Source: an uncultured Lachnospiraceae bacterium (GTDB lineage Bacteria; Bacillota; Clostridia; Lachnospirales; Lachnospiraceae). From it: 34,066 bases of DNA. Below the pieces are notes generated by a model. That model was not told where the DNA came from. It made no database searches and saw only the letters and a list, made by a program, of their open reading frames with translations. Positions 1-8,023 of the stretch are shown here, piece after piece. How positions within the stretch are numbered: position 1 is the first letter of the stretch; every line of letters begins with the position of its first letter. The stretch spans positions 1-34,066 of the forward strand of contig CAMWKB010000014.1 of NCBI GenBank assembly GCA_947174705.1. Direction: 5' to 3'. The position numbers were made by a program, and so were the translations under genes.

Positions 1-42
1 AAATATTGGTATGGAGTTCAATTTAAAAGGAGCCAAAAAACA

Positions 43-2169
43 ATGTTTAAAATCTTAAAGTATTTGGGAGAATTTAAATTATCCGTTATTGCAGTTATAC
101 TTCTTCTGATTTTACAGGCTTATTGCGATTTATCCTTGCCTTCGTATACGTCTGATATAGTGGATGTGGGGATTGAGCAAAGTGGAATTGAGAGTGCGGT
201 CCCGGATATTATTAGTGAAGAGACATTTGAGAGTGTATGCTTGTTTTCGGAAGATGAGGATTTGATCAGGCAGCACTATTCCGTGAATGAGGATGGAAAT
301 TTTGAGCTTCAGACGGCTGATAAGGAAACCATGAATGCATTGGATGAGGCTATAGGCGTTCCGATGGTTATGGTTTCTATGCTTAGGAGTTCAGATGAGG
401 CGATGGTTTCAAATGCTATGATGAGCAAGGAACAGGCGCTTGGGATGAAGTATCAGATGCTTGAGCAGTATGGAGAAGAGCTTAGTGATATGATCGTGTC
501 CCAGATGGCGATCATGGCTGTTAAGACTGAGTATGAGTCGCTTGGTATTGATTTAAGTTCCATTCAGACGCAGTATTTGCTGACAACCGGTGCAAAGATG
601 CTTATGATGACGGTTCTTATGATAGCGGCTGCGATTGCCGTTGGTTTTCTGGCGGCAAGGACTTCTGCGGGAATTGGTATGAGGCTTAGAAACAGGGTAT
701 TTAGGAAGGTGGTTTCTTTTTCACATGCGGAGATGGATAAGTTTTCAACGGCATCTTTAATAACAAGGAGCACAAATGATATCCAGCAGGTGCAGATGGT
801 TTCGGTTATGCTGCTTAGAATGGTTTGTTATGCGCCGATACTCGGAATAGGTGGTATTGTCAAAGTCGCGAATACAAGAACCGGTATGGGATGGATCATA
901 GCAGTTGCAGTGGTTGTGATTCTTCTGTTAGTGGGCACATTGATGGGAATTGCAATGCCGAAGTTTAAGCTGATGCAGACACTTGTGGATAAATTGAATC
1001 TGGTGTCCAGGGAGATTCTGACAGGTATTCCGGTTATCAGGGCTTTTAGCCGTGAAAAATATGAGGAGAAACGTTTTGACAGGGCGAATAATGAGCTTAT
1101 GTCTACGCAGTTATTTACAAACAGGGTAATGACATTTATGATGCCGGCCATGATGCTTATTATGAATGGAATTGCGATAGCTATTGTATGGTTTGGCGCT
1201 AAGGGTATTGACCTGGGAAATCTTCAGCTTGGAGATATGATGGCGTTTATTACGTATTCAATGCAGATAGTTATGTCATTTTTGATGCTGACTATGATTT
1301 CTGTTATGCTGCCGAGGGCCGGAGTAGCGGCAGAGCGTATCGAAGAGGTTTTACATACTGAGCCGACAATTTTAGACGCACAGCAGGTTAAGGATGGCAG
1401 CTTAGAGGAAAAAGGTATTGTGGCTTTTGAAAATGTTTGCTTCAGATATCCCGAAGCGGAGGAGGATGCACTGTCGGATATTTCTTTTGTAGCAGAACCG
1501 GGAAAGACTACGGCGATCATTGGAAGCACCGGCTGCGGAAAATCTACGCTGCTGCACCTTATTACGAGGTTTTATGACGTGACGGGCGGCCGGATTACAT
1601 TGGATGGGATTGATATAAGGGAACTGTCTCAGAAGAAGCTGCGGAGTATGATTGGGTTTGTGCCTCAGAAGGGAGTGCTTTTTTCTGGTACTATAGCTTC
1701 TAATATTAAATTTGTGGGAGAAGATAAGGTTTCCGATGAGGTGATGAAAGAGGCGGCGGATATTGCACAGGCTGTAGAATTTATTGAAAGTAAGGATGAG
1801 GGATTTAAGAGTCCTATTGCACAGGGCGGTACGAATGTTTCGGGAGGACAGAAACAGAGACTTTCCATTGCGAGGGCGATTGCTGCCAAGCCTAAAGTAT
1901 TTTTGTTTGACGATAGTTTTTCCGCGCTGGATTACAAAACAGATGCGGTTCTTAGAAAGGCGCTGCATGAAAAAATTTCGGATGCGGCGGTTATTATTGT
2001 TGCGCAGCGTATCAGTACAATTTTGCACGCAGACCAGATTATAGTTTTGGATGACGGGAAAATAGCCGGTATCGGCGTACATGAAGAATTATTAAAAGAC
2101 TGCGCGGCTTATCAGGAGATTGCAAGGTCTCAGCTTTCGGAAAGCGAAATGAAAGGGGGCAGGTCATAA
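43..2169 (+). CDS. ABC exporter subunit with degenerate ATP site (heterodimer partner 1)
   Basis: This is a membrane-embedded type IV ABC exporter half-transporter of 708 residues: a transmembrane domain followed by a nucleotide-binding domain. It is longer than the usual 570-620 because about 140 residues sit between the first two transmembrane helices (roughly 45-190), probably an extracytoplasmic insert. Walker A is GSTGCGKST (about 494-502) and the signature is SGGQKQR. The Walker B region reads FLFDD, with Asp in place of the catalytic Glu (about 624), and the switch His is replaced by Gln in VAQRIST (about 655). It therefore carries the degenerate ATP site, and the next gene supplies the canonical one. 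AAAAGGAG at 26-33 supports the ATG. The stop overlaps the next start by 1 nt. The substrate (drug, lipid or peptide) cannot be read from sequence. An upstream gene may end within the first 60 bases, but too little is present to call it. Confidence 0.93.
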   Translation: MFKILKYLGEFKLSVIAVILLLILQAYCDLSLPSYTSDIVDVGIEQSGIESAVPDIISEETFESVCLFSEDEDLIRQHYSVNEDGNFELQTADKETMNALDEAIGVPMVMVSMLRSSDEAMVSNAMMSKEQALGMKYQMLEQYGEELSDMIVSQMAIMAVKTEYESLGIDLSSIQTQYLLTTGAKMLMMTVLMIAAAIAVGFLAARTSAGIGMRLRNRVFRKVVSFSHAEMDKFSTASLITRSTNDIQQVQMVSVMLLRMVCYAPILGIGGIVKVANTRTGMGWIIAVAVVVILLLVGTLMGIAMPKFKLMQTLVDKLNLVSREILTGIPVIRAFSREKYEEKRFDRANNELMSTQLFTNRVMTFMMPAMMLIMNGIAIAIVWFGAKGIDLGNLQLGDMMAFITYSMQIVMSFLMLTMISVMLPRAGVAAERIEEVLHTEPTILDAQQVKDGSLEEKGIVAFENVCFRYPEAEEDALSDISFVAEPGKTTAIIGSTGCGKSTLLHLITRFYDVTGGRITLDGIDIRELSQKKLRSMIGFVPQKGVLFSGTIASNIKFVGEDKVSDEVMKEAADIAQAVEFIESKDEGFKSPIAQGGTNVSGGQKQRLSIARAIAAKPKVFLFDDSFSALDYKTDAVLRKALHEKISDAAVIIVAQRISTILHADQIIVLDDGKIAGIGVHEELLKDCAAYQEIARSQLSESEMKGGRS

Positions 2170-4007
2170 TGAGCGAGAATCAAAGCAGACCCAGAGGACC
2201 TCATGGACCGAGGGGTATGATGCCCGGGGAAAAGGCGAAGGACTTTAAAGGAACGATTTCCAAGCTGTTACGATACATGGGAAATTATAAATATGCCCTG
2301 TTCGCAGTTGCGATATTTGCGGTCGGGAGTACGGTATTTAATATAGTCGGACCTAAGGTGCTGAGTAAAGCAACAACGGAGCTTTTTAACGGGCTTATGG
2401 CCAAGCTTTATAATACGGGTGGAATCAATTTTGATAAAATCGGAAAAATTTTATTAGGGCTGTTAGGCTTATATGCACTTAGCGCGATTTTATCGTTACT
2501 TCAGGGATTGATTATGACAGGCGTGTCACAAAAACTCTGTTTCCGTTTTAGAAAGGAAATTTCCGAAAAAATTAACCGTATGCCGTTAGAGTATTTTGAA
2601 TCCAGAACGGTAGGTGAAGTACTTTCACGTATCACTAATGATGTAGATACCCTTGGTATGAGTCTCAATCAGAGCATAACAACATTGATTACTTCTGTTA
2701 GTACATTAGTCGGCGTGTTGATTATGATGTTAAGCATCAGCCCGCTTATGACATTGATAGCACTTGTTATTTTACCCATATCCGGTACGTTGATAAGTGT
2801 TGTTGTGAAGTTTTCACAGAAATACTTTGTGACACAGCAAACCTATCTTGGAAAAATAAACGGGCAGGTGGAGGAGACTTACAGCGGTCAGAATATTGTT
2901 AAGGCGTTTAATAGGGAAGAAGCGGTTTTAAAAGAGTTTGAAGAAACTAATAACATACTTTATCAGTCTGCATGGAAGTCGCAGTTCTTATCGGGACTTA
3001 TGCAGCCTATTATGAACTTTATAGGAAATCTCGGTTATGTTGCGGTCGCTGTCAGCGGAAGTCTTTTAGCGATACGGGGTACAATCGAAATTGGTGATAT
3101 TCAGGCGTTTATCCAGTATGTTAAAAGTTTCACACAGCCTATTACACAGATTGCACAGGTTTCCAATATGCTGCAGTCTACCGCAGCGGCGGCAGAAAGA
3201 GTGTTTGAGTTTCTGGATGAGGCCGAGGAAGATCAGTATGTTGACAATCCGGTACATCTTAAGAATATGGAAGGACGTGTCAGCTTTGAGCATGTACAAT
3301 TTGGATACAAACCGGATAAAATCATTATCCATGATTTTAACAGCAAGGTAGAACCTGGGCAGACGGTAGCCATTGTAGGTCCGACAGGAGCTGGTAAAAC
3401 AACGATGGTGAAATTGTTGATGCGTTTTTATGATGTAAACAGCGGCAGTATCAAGGTGGATGGACATGATGTAAGGAAATTTAACCGGAGTGAGCTTAGG
3501 GAAAGCTTTGGTATGGTATTACAGGATACATGGTTGTTTAAGGGAACAATCATGGAGAATATACGTTATGGAAGGCTGGATGCAAGTGACGAAGAAGTAA
3601 TTGAGGCGGCTAAGGCTGCCCATGCCCACAGATTTATCCAGACGCTTCCGGGCGGCTATAATATGGAACTCAATGAAGATGCCAGCAACGTATCTCAAGG
3701 TCAGAAACAGCTTCTTACAATAGCAAGAGCGATTTTAGCCGACAATAAGATTTTGATTTTAGATGAAGCAACCAGCTCCGTTGATACCAGAACGGAACAG
3801 CGTATACAAAAGGCGATGAATAATCTGATGAAGGGCAGAACAAGTTTTGTGATCGCGCATAGATTATCTACTATTAAAGACGCCGATTTAATTTTGGTAA
3901 TGAAGGACGGCGATATTATAGAACAGGGAAATCATGAACAACTGCTTGAGCAGAATGGTTTTTATGCACAACTGTACAATTCTCAGTTTGAGGATGTTAC
4001 GGCATAA
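2169..4007 (+). CDS. ABC exporter subunit with canonical ATP site (heterodimer partner 2)
   Basis: This 612-residue ABC half-exporter pairs with the preceding gene; the two overlap at TAATGA. A basic, Pro/Gly-rich N-terminus (about 30 residues) precedes six predicted transmembrane helices, then the nucleotide-binding domain. Walker A is GPTGAGKTT (about 404-412), Walker B is LILDEATS with the catalytic Glu, and the H-loop is intact (IAHRLST). The signature motif is altered to VSQGQKQ (about 508-514) instead of LSGGQ. In the dimer that signature would face the degenerate Walker site of partner 1, so one composite ATP site is fully canonical and the other is degenerate on both faces. This matches heterodimeric exporters such as TM287/288 and LmrCD. 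Substrate unknown. A new promoter starts 3 nt after the stop. Confidence 0.94.
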   Translation: MSENQSRPRGPHGPRGMMPGEKAKDFKGTISKLLRYMGNYKYALFAVAIFAVGSTVFNIVGPKVLSKATTELFNGLMAKLYNTGGINFDKIGKILLGLLGLYALSAILSLLQGLIMTGVSQKLCFRFRKEISEKINRMPLEYFESRTVGEVLSRITNDVDTLGMSLNQSITTLITSVSTLVGVLIMMLSISPLMTLIALVILPISGTLISVVVKFSQKYFVTQQTYLGKINGQVEETYSGQNIVKAFNREEAVLKEFEETNNILYQSAWKSQFLSGLMQPIMNFIGNLGYVAVAVSGSLLAIRGTIEIGDIQAFIQYVKSFTQPITQIAQVSNMLQSTAAAAERVFEFLDEAEEDQYVDNPVHLKNMEGRVSFEHVQFGYKPDKIIIHDFNSKVEPGQTVAIVGPTGAGKTTMVKLLMRFYDVNSGSIKVDGHDVRKFNRSELRESFGMVLQDTWLFKGTIMENIRYGRLDASDEEVIEAAKAAHAHRFIQTLPGGYNMELNEDASNVSQGQKQLLTIARAILADNKILILDEATSSVDTRTEQRIQKAMNNLMKGRTSFVIAHRLSTIKDADLILVMKDGDIIEQGNHEQLLEQNGFYAQLYNSQFEDVTA

Positions 4008-4009
4008 AG

Positions 4010-4037
4010 TTGACAAAAATATAATTTGCGGTATTAT
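4010..4037 (+). promoter_or_regulatory. Sigma-A promoter for the metal exporter gene
   Basis: TTGACA (4010-4015), a 16-bp spacer and TATTAT (4032-4037), lying directly after the ABC stop codon. A perfect 5-bp inverted repeat, TCGCA-AA-TGCGA (4045-4056), falls around the predicted transcription start and could be an operator. Confidence 0.75.
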
Positions 4038-4098
4038 GAAGTAGTCGCAAATGCGATGTTAACTGTAAATGAAGTGTTCTTAGAAAAGAGAGTAGTAT

Positions 4099-4953
4099 AT
4101 GTTGGACGTTATTTTGGATACATTGTTAGATTGTGTAAAGTTGCTTCCATTCTTGTTCCTTACCTATCTGGCAATGGAGTATATCGAGCATAAAGCCGGT
4201 GAGCGGATACAGGAAACAATTAAAAAGTCGGGTAAATGCGGGCCGTTAATCGGAAGCATTCTGGGGGCCTTTCCACAGTGCGGGTTTTCGGCTGCTGCAT
4301 CTAATTTATATGCTGCAAGGATTATTACATTGGGAACTTTGATATCCATTTATCTCTCAACTTCGGATGAAATGCTTCCCATTTTGATTTCACAGCAGGT
4401 TGGCGCAGCCATGATCTGGAAGATATTAGGTATAAAAGTTCTGATTGGAATGGCAGCGGGTTTTCTGATAGATATAGTGTTGAATATGTTTCTAAAAAAA
4501 GAAAAAGAAGCATTGCAGATAGAGCAGTTATGTGAGCATCACCACTGTCAATGCGAAAAAGGGATTGTAAAATCCGCCATTCGCCACACCATAGAAATCT
4601 TCATATACTTACTTTTGATTACATTTGTATTAAATATATTTATTACTCTTATCGGGGAAGATTTTCTGGCAAATCTTCTTCTTAACAGGCCGGTTATCGG
4701 AGAAGTGATAGCAGGATTAGTGGGGCTTATTCCTAATTGTGCGGCATCTGTTGTGATTACCCAGCTCTATCTTAACGGGATTTTGAATGAGGGAGCGATG
4801 ATGGCAGGGCTTTTAGTGGGGGCAGGCGTTGGGATTCTGGTATTGCTCCGGGTTAACGATAGGCCGAAAGATAATGTGCGGATTATTGGGCTGCTTTATG
4901 TGATGGGGGTGGCAGCGGGGATTATTGTGGAACTGCTAGGAATTACTTTTTAG
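4099..4953 (+). CDS. 10-TM heavy-metal/manganese exporter-like membrane protein
   Basis: This 284-residue polytopic membrane protein resembles the family named 'putative manganese transporter' or 'arsenic efflux protein' (PF11449 type, from memory). It has an internal duplication: each half carries a conserved Pro-x-Cys motif, FPQCGFSAAAS near residue 53 and IPNCAASVVIT in the second half, each followed by a similar helix. A hydrophilic loop in the middle is rich in His and Cys (CEHHHCQCEKG), consistent with metal binding. It would act in the cytoplasmic membrane. The gene stands alone, with its own promoter upstream and a strong terminator downstream. No yybP-ykoY manganese riboswitch is visible in the short 5' leader. 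Ion specificity is inference. Confidence 0.78.
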   Translation: MLDVILDTLLDCVKLLPFLFLTYLAMEYIEHKAGERIQETIKKSGKCGPLIGSILGAFPQCGFSAAASNLYAARIITLGTLISIYLSTSDEMLPILISQQVGAAMIWKILGIKVLIGMAAGFLIDIVLNMFLKKEKEALQIEQLCEHHHCQCEKGIVKSAIRHTIEIFIYLLLITFVLNIFITLIGEDFLANLLLNRPVIGEVIAGLVGLIPNCAASVVITQLYLNGILNEGAMMAGLLVGAGVGILVLLRVNDRPKDNVRIIGLLYVMGVAAGIIVELLGITF

Positions 4954-4962
4954 GTTGTGGGG

Positions 4963-5003
4963 CAAATTGGCAGGTAGATGTGTCTGCCAATTTGGCATTT
5001 TTT
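4963..5003 (+). terminator. Rho-independent terminator after the metal exporter
   Basis: A perfect 11-bp stem, CAAATTGGCAG (4963-4973) with CTGCCAATTTG (4984-4994), a 10-nt loop and then a T-run at 4998-5003. Confidence 0.88.
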
Positions 5004-5028
5004 AGATAAAAAGGGCAGTATGAACATT

Positions 5029-5057
5029 TTTACAAAATACGATTATAATATTATAAC
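5029..5057 (+). promoter_or_regulatory. Sigma-A promoter for the 203-residue unknown protein
   Basis: TTTACA (5029-5034), a 17-bp spacer and TATAAC (5052-5057). The predicted start, near 5064, puts the hairpin at 5071-5124 at the very 5' end of the mRNA. Confidence 0.6.
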
Positions 5058-5070
5058 GCACATATGTCGA

Positions 5071-5124
5071 TAAATAGATTAGAGTATAAATGTAATAGGT
5101 CATTGTAATCACCTAATCTATTTA
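5071..5124 (+). promoter_or_regulatory. Long-stem leader hairpin ending at the Shine-Dalgarno
   Basis: TAAATAGATTAG (5071-5082) pairs perfectly with CTAATCTATTTA (5113-5124), a 12-bp stem closing a 30-nt loop. The 3' arm touches the AAGGAGG ribosome site (5124-5130). A 5'-terminal hairpin here could stabilise the mRNA or tune translation. There is no T-run after it, so it is not a terminator. Confidence 0.65.
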
Positions 5125-5139
5125 AGGAGGCGTCTCTAT

Positions 5140-5751
5140 ATGAGTATCGGCAATATAAACGCAACCAATTTTTATAAACAACCGACAACAAACCCTGAAG
5201 CTCAAAATGCTGTAAAAAGGAGCTACACTTTTACAAATGCAACTGATATGGGTAAAGCGCTTGCGACCGGACAGGTAAAGGTGGACGGCGTATCGATTGA
5301 TTTGTCGGAGGAAGCACTGCAGGCACTTCGTGAGGCAAGGGAGAAGTTTTATGCCGACAGGGATGCTGAGACTGAGCGTTATGTTGCGGAATTTAACAGC
5401 TATGTTGCCAAGCAGCAGAGCGAAGCCGGCCAAGATATGGCGGAGGATATGGCTAAAGCGTTGACGACGGCAAGAAGGATTGCGAATGGTGACATTGTTC
5501 CGATGACTGATGAGAGAAAGCTGTTAGAATACGATGAGGAGCTCTATCGTATGGCGAAGATGTCTGCGATGTTGCATCAGATGGAAGAGCATCGTAAACA
5601 TAAATCATTATATGAGGATGAAGAAGAGCGGGAGTATACGGACCCTGAGGCAGAGACAACGCCTATGCAGAAATATGGTGTAGAGGTAGAAGTTTCATTG
5701 GGGGATGTACCGGTAGTAGAGAGTATTTCTGAAGGAGAATTAACAGAATAA
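5140..5751 (+). CDS. Unknown acidic, helix-rich 203-residue protein
   Basis: I do not recognise a family. The protein has 203 residues and no signal peptide or membrane segment. It opens with a polar Asn/Thr-rich stretch (MSIGNINATNFYKQP). A charged, mostly helical core follows (about 50-165, rich in Glu, Arg, Lys and Ala, with coiled-coil-like stretches), then an acidic tail with EDEEERE near 160. The ATG at 5140 is fixed by AAGGAGG at 5124-5130. It is a single-gene unit between two terminators, with a hairpin leader that suggests post-transcriptional control. Its N-terminal style (a short polar lead, then 'ATDMGKAL...VDGVSIDLS') resembles soluble proteins that accompany flagellar genes in these bacteria, but that is only an impression. 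Confidence 0.8.
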   Translation: MSIGNINATNFYKQPTTNPEAQNAVKRSYTFTNATDMGKALATGQVKVDGVSIDLSEEALQALREAREKFYADRDAETERYVAEFNSYVAKQQSEAGQDMAEDMAKALTTARRIANGDIVPMTDERKLLEYDEELYRMAKMSAMLHQMEEHRKHKSLYEDEEEREYTDPEAETTPMQKYGVEVEVSLGDVPVVESISEGELTE

Positions 5752-5801
5752 AGTATAAGTGACGGACGGTATGTGATGAGAACTGTTTTTATGCTAAACT
5801 A

Positions 5802-5831
5802 AGACGTGAGTGCGAAACTTACGTCTTTTTT
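5802..5831 (+). terminator. Rho-independent terminator of the 203-residue protein gene
   Basis: AGACGTGAGT (5802-5811), loop GCGAA and ACTTACGTCT (5817-5826) form a 10-bp stem with one G-U pair, followed by six T (5826-5831). Confidence 0.88.
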
Positions 5832-5852
5832 ATGCAGAATTTCTATGCGCAG

Positions 5853-5899
5853 AAAAAAGCACCATCCCCAAGGCTCTTACGTCCTCAAAAATGGTACTT
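5853..5899 (-). terminator. Minus-strand terminator of tRNA-Lys
   Basis: Read on the minus strand, AAGTACCAT and ATGGTGCTT (plus coordinates 5891-5899 and 5857-5865) form a 9-bp stem with one wobble pair, followed by six U (5853-5858). It lies just downstream of the tRNA 3' end. Confidence 0.75.
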
Positions 5900-5904
5900 C
5901 CAAG

Positions 5905-5977
5905 TGCGCCTTCAGGGGCTCGAACCCTGGACACCCTGATTAAGAGTCAGGTGCTCTTCCAGCTGAGCTAAAGGCGC
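5905..5977 (-). tRNA. tRNA-Lys (anticodon CTT)
   Basis: A 73-nt cloverleaf on the minus strand. Acceptor arms GCGCCTT/AAGGCGC pair fully, the anticodon loop is CTCTTAA (anticodon CTT) within a CCTGA/TCAGG stem, and the T-arm carries GGTTCGAACCC. The discriminator base is A and no CCA is encoded, so CCA must be added enzymatically. It stands alone with its own promoter and terminator. Confidence 0.97.
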
Positions 5978-6027
5978 ATGTCCTATTATCCTGCGTATAA
6001 TTAATTCTGTTTTACAACGCAAGTGTT

Positions 6028-6056
6028 ATTATAGTATAATGTTATTTGGTTTGCAA
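6028..6056 (-). promoter_or_regulatory. Sigma-A promoter of tRNA-Lys
   Basis: On the minus strand, TTGCAA (6051-6056), a 17-bp spacer and a perfect TATAAT (6028-6033). The tRNA begins about 44 nt after the predicted start. Confidence 0.78.
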
Positions 6057-6125
6057 GAGTTTTTTAATATTTTTTTAAAAAAATAAATACAAAATATTAA
6101 TTTTATGTGAATAAGAGGGTAAAAA

Positions 6126-6908
6126 ATGGAGAAAAGCAGGATATTTGAGAGCCATGCGCACTATGATGACGAGGCATTTGATGAGGATAGGGAGGCACTT
6201 CTTAAGTCTTTTCCGGAAAACGGAATAGATGTTGTAATTAATGTAGGAGCGAGTCTGGATAGCTGCAGGACCACTATTAAGTTGATGGAGAAGTATCCCT
6301 TTATTTATGGAGCGATAGGAGTTCATCCGAGTGAGACTGCGCAGCTGGATGAGGAAAGTTTTTGCTGGCTTAAGGAGTGCTGTGGTTTAGATAAAGTGGT
6401 ATCAGTCGGGGAAATCGGTCTGGACTATCATTACAGCGAGCCGGAGCCTTCTGTTCAGAAAAAGTGGTTTGAACGTCAGCTTGAGTTGGCGAGGGAGGTA
6501 AAACTGCCTGTAATTATCCATTCCAGAGAGGCTGCAAAAGATACTTTGGATATGATGAAAGCGCTTCGTGCAGGAGAGCTGGGCGGGGTAATTCACTGTT
6601 TTTCATATACAAAGGAGATAGCAAGGGAATACCTGAATATGGACTATTATTTTGGCATTGGTGGGGTTATTACTTTTGCGAACTCTAAGAAGCTTAAAGA
6701 AGCGGTTGAATATATTCCGATGGATAAAATCTTATTAGAGACAGACAGCCCATACCTGGCGCCGGAACCTAATCGTGGAAAACGTAATTCATCACTGAAC
6801 ATTCCTTATATAGCTGAAACAATAGCGTCCCTGAAAGGAATAAGCTATGAGGAAGTGCTTGCAATTACGCATGAAAACGCAGAGAAACTTTTTCACATAA
6901 ATGTATAA
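6126..6908 (+). CDS. tatD: TatD-family metal-dependent hydrolase
   Basis: A 260-residue amidohydrolase-fold TIM barrel of the TatD/YcfH family (3'-5' exonuclease/DNase activity in studied members), cytoplasmic. Metal ligands are at their usual places: H10 and H12 (SHAHYD), E96 (VGEIGLDYH), H132 (IIHSREA), H157 (VIHCFSY) and D207 (LETDSPYLAP). The length matches the family. The ATG at 6126 follows a GAGGG ribosome site. It lies 42 nt before rsmA; a tatD-rsmA pair is common in Bacillota, usually with the RNase M5 gene rnmV between them, and rnmV is absent here. Confidence 0.95.
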   Translation: MEKSRIFESHAHYDDEAFDEDREALLKSFPENGIDVVINVGASLDSCRTTIKLMEKYPFIYGAIGVHPSETAQLDEESFCWLKECCGLDKVVSVGEIGLDYHYSEPEPSVQKKWFERQLELAREVKLPVIIHSREAAKDTLDMMKALRAGELGGVIHCFSYTKEIAREYLNMDYYFGIGGVITFANSKKLKEAVEYIPMDKILLETDSPYLAPEPNRGKRNSSLNIPYIAETIASLKGISYEEVLAITHENAEKLFHINV

Positions 6909-6950
6909 ATATTAGGCGGCCGTTTTAATGCGGCGGTGGATAGGAAGCTT

Positions 6951-7820
6951 ATGGAATCATTAGGAAATGTAAAAAATACAATAGAAATCCTGCAGAAATA
7001 TAATTTTAATTTCCAAAAAAAATTCGGACAGAACTTTCTGATTGATAAGAATATTTTGGAAAAAATCGTAGATGCGGCGCAGATTGAAGATTCTGACTGC
7101 ATATTGGAAATCGGACCTGGTATAGGAACGATGACGCAGTATCTGGCAAGTCAGGCCAGGTCAGTAATAGCGGTTGAGATTGATAAAAATCTGATTCCTA
7201 TTTTGCAGGATACACTTTCTTCTTATAATAATGTAAAAGTTCTGAATGAAGATATTTTAAAAGTAGATATAAACCGTATAGTGGAAGAGGAAAACGCAGG
7301 CAGGCCGATAAAGATAGTTGCTAATCTTCCATATTATATTACTACGCCAATTATCATGCAGTTGTTTGAATCCCATATTGCGCTTAAGAGTATAACCGTC
7401 ATGGTGCAGAAAGAGGTGGCGGACAGGATGCAGGCTTCTCCGGGGAGCAAGGATTACGGTGCGCTTTCTTTGGCGGTTCAATATTATTCTGAGCCTGAGA
7501 TAATTACCAAAGTGCCCGCTTCGTGTTTTATGCCAAGACCTAATGTGGATAGTACAGTAATACGTCTTACAAGTCACGAAAATCCGCGCTTGGAAGCGGA
7601 AGAGGAAGCATACTTATTCGCACTTATCAGAGCATCTTTTAACCAAAGGAGAAAGACGCTGGTCAATGGGCTTGCCAATGTATCGGAGCTGGGGGTAAGT
7701 AAGGATGATGTCAAGACAGTTTTGGGAAAGATGGGACTTCCGGAAACTGTGCGCGGAGAAACGTTTGAATTAGAACGGTTTATCGAACTTTCAGAATACC
7801 TTAGAGAGATGAAGGAATAG
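6951..7820 (+). CDS. rsmA: 16S rRNA dimethyladenosine transferase (RsmA/KsgA)
   Basis: RsmA transfers four methyl groups from S-adenosylmethionine to the two adjacent adenines in helix 45 of 16S rRNA during small-subunit maturation. Visible motifs are KFGQNFLID (N-terminal), the SAM-binding EIGPGIGT (about 53-60), VEIDKNL, the catalytic NLPYY (125-129), PRPNVDSTV and RASFNQRRKTL in the C-terminal domain. I chose ATG 6951 (AGGA 5 nt upstream) over an in-frame GTG at 6936, giving 289 residues. It probably shares a transcript with tatD. Confidence 0.96.
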   Translation: MESLGNVKNTIEILQKYNFNFQKKFGQNFLIDKNILEKIVDAAQIEDSDCILEIGPGIGTMTQYLASQARSVIAVEIDKNLIPILQDTLSSYNNVKVLNEDILKVDINRIVEEENAGRPIKIVANLPYYITTPIIMQLFESHIALKSITVMVQKEVADRMQASPGSKDYGALSLAVQYYSEPEIITKVPASCFMPRPNVDSTVIRLTSHENPRLEAEEEAYLFALIRASFNQRRKTLVNGLANVSELGVSKDDVKTVLGKMGLPETVRGETFELERFIELSEYLREMKE

Positions 7821-7925
7821 CAAACGGAAGTAATTATAAATACAAGATAATGGAAAATATATTGTAATAATTCCATATGGTGGTGTATTTTTTTAAGGAA
7901 GCCTCAATTTTTTTCGTTATATTTA

Positions 7926-7954
7926 TTTACATTAATATCAGCCTATGGTAAACT
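7926..7954 (+). promoter_or_regulatory. Sigma-A promoter for the TPR-glgB operon
   Basis: TTTACA (7926-7931), a 17-bp spacer and TAAACT (7949-7954) with an extended TG before the -10. It lies about 70 nt upstream of the TTG start at 8024. Confidence 0.68.
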
Positions 7955-8012
7955 AAGACAGTAAAAATAGGGATACTAGTTGAAAAAATATGATGTAAAA
8001 TACATTGCTATG

Positions 8013-8018
8013 AGGTGA
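8013..8018 (+). promoter_or_regulatory. Ribosome site that selects a TTG start
   Basis: AGGTGA (8013-8018) matches the 16S tail complement and sits 5 nt from TTG 8024. The GTG at 8015 lies inside this site and cannot be the start. Confidence 0.75.
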
Positions 8019-8023
8019 TTACC

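Noticed and set aside
1-42. The 3' end of an upstream gene (for example a MarR regulator often found before such exporters)
   Set aside because: Two frames can end in the first 60 bases, with too few residues to identify anything.
1402-2082. A 226-residue open frame on the minus strand inside the first ABC subunit
   Set aside because: It lies wholly within a well-supported gene, has a Lys/Arg/Asn-rich shadow composition and no ribosome site.
5771-5800. An extended -10 (TGCTAAACT) that could start a tiny RNA before the terminator at 5802
   Set aside because: No acceptable -35 box, and the transcript would hold only the terminator hairpin.
6936-6950. GTG 6936 as the rsmA start
   Set aside because: No ribosome site at the right distance; ATG 6951 has AGGA 5 nt upstream and starts at the conserved N-terminus.
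7850-7920. A terminator after rsmA
   Set aside because: Only a 6-bp ATGGAA/TTCCAT stem with a long loop is seen, and the T-rich stretches do not follow a stem directly.
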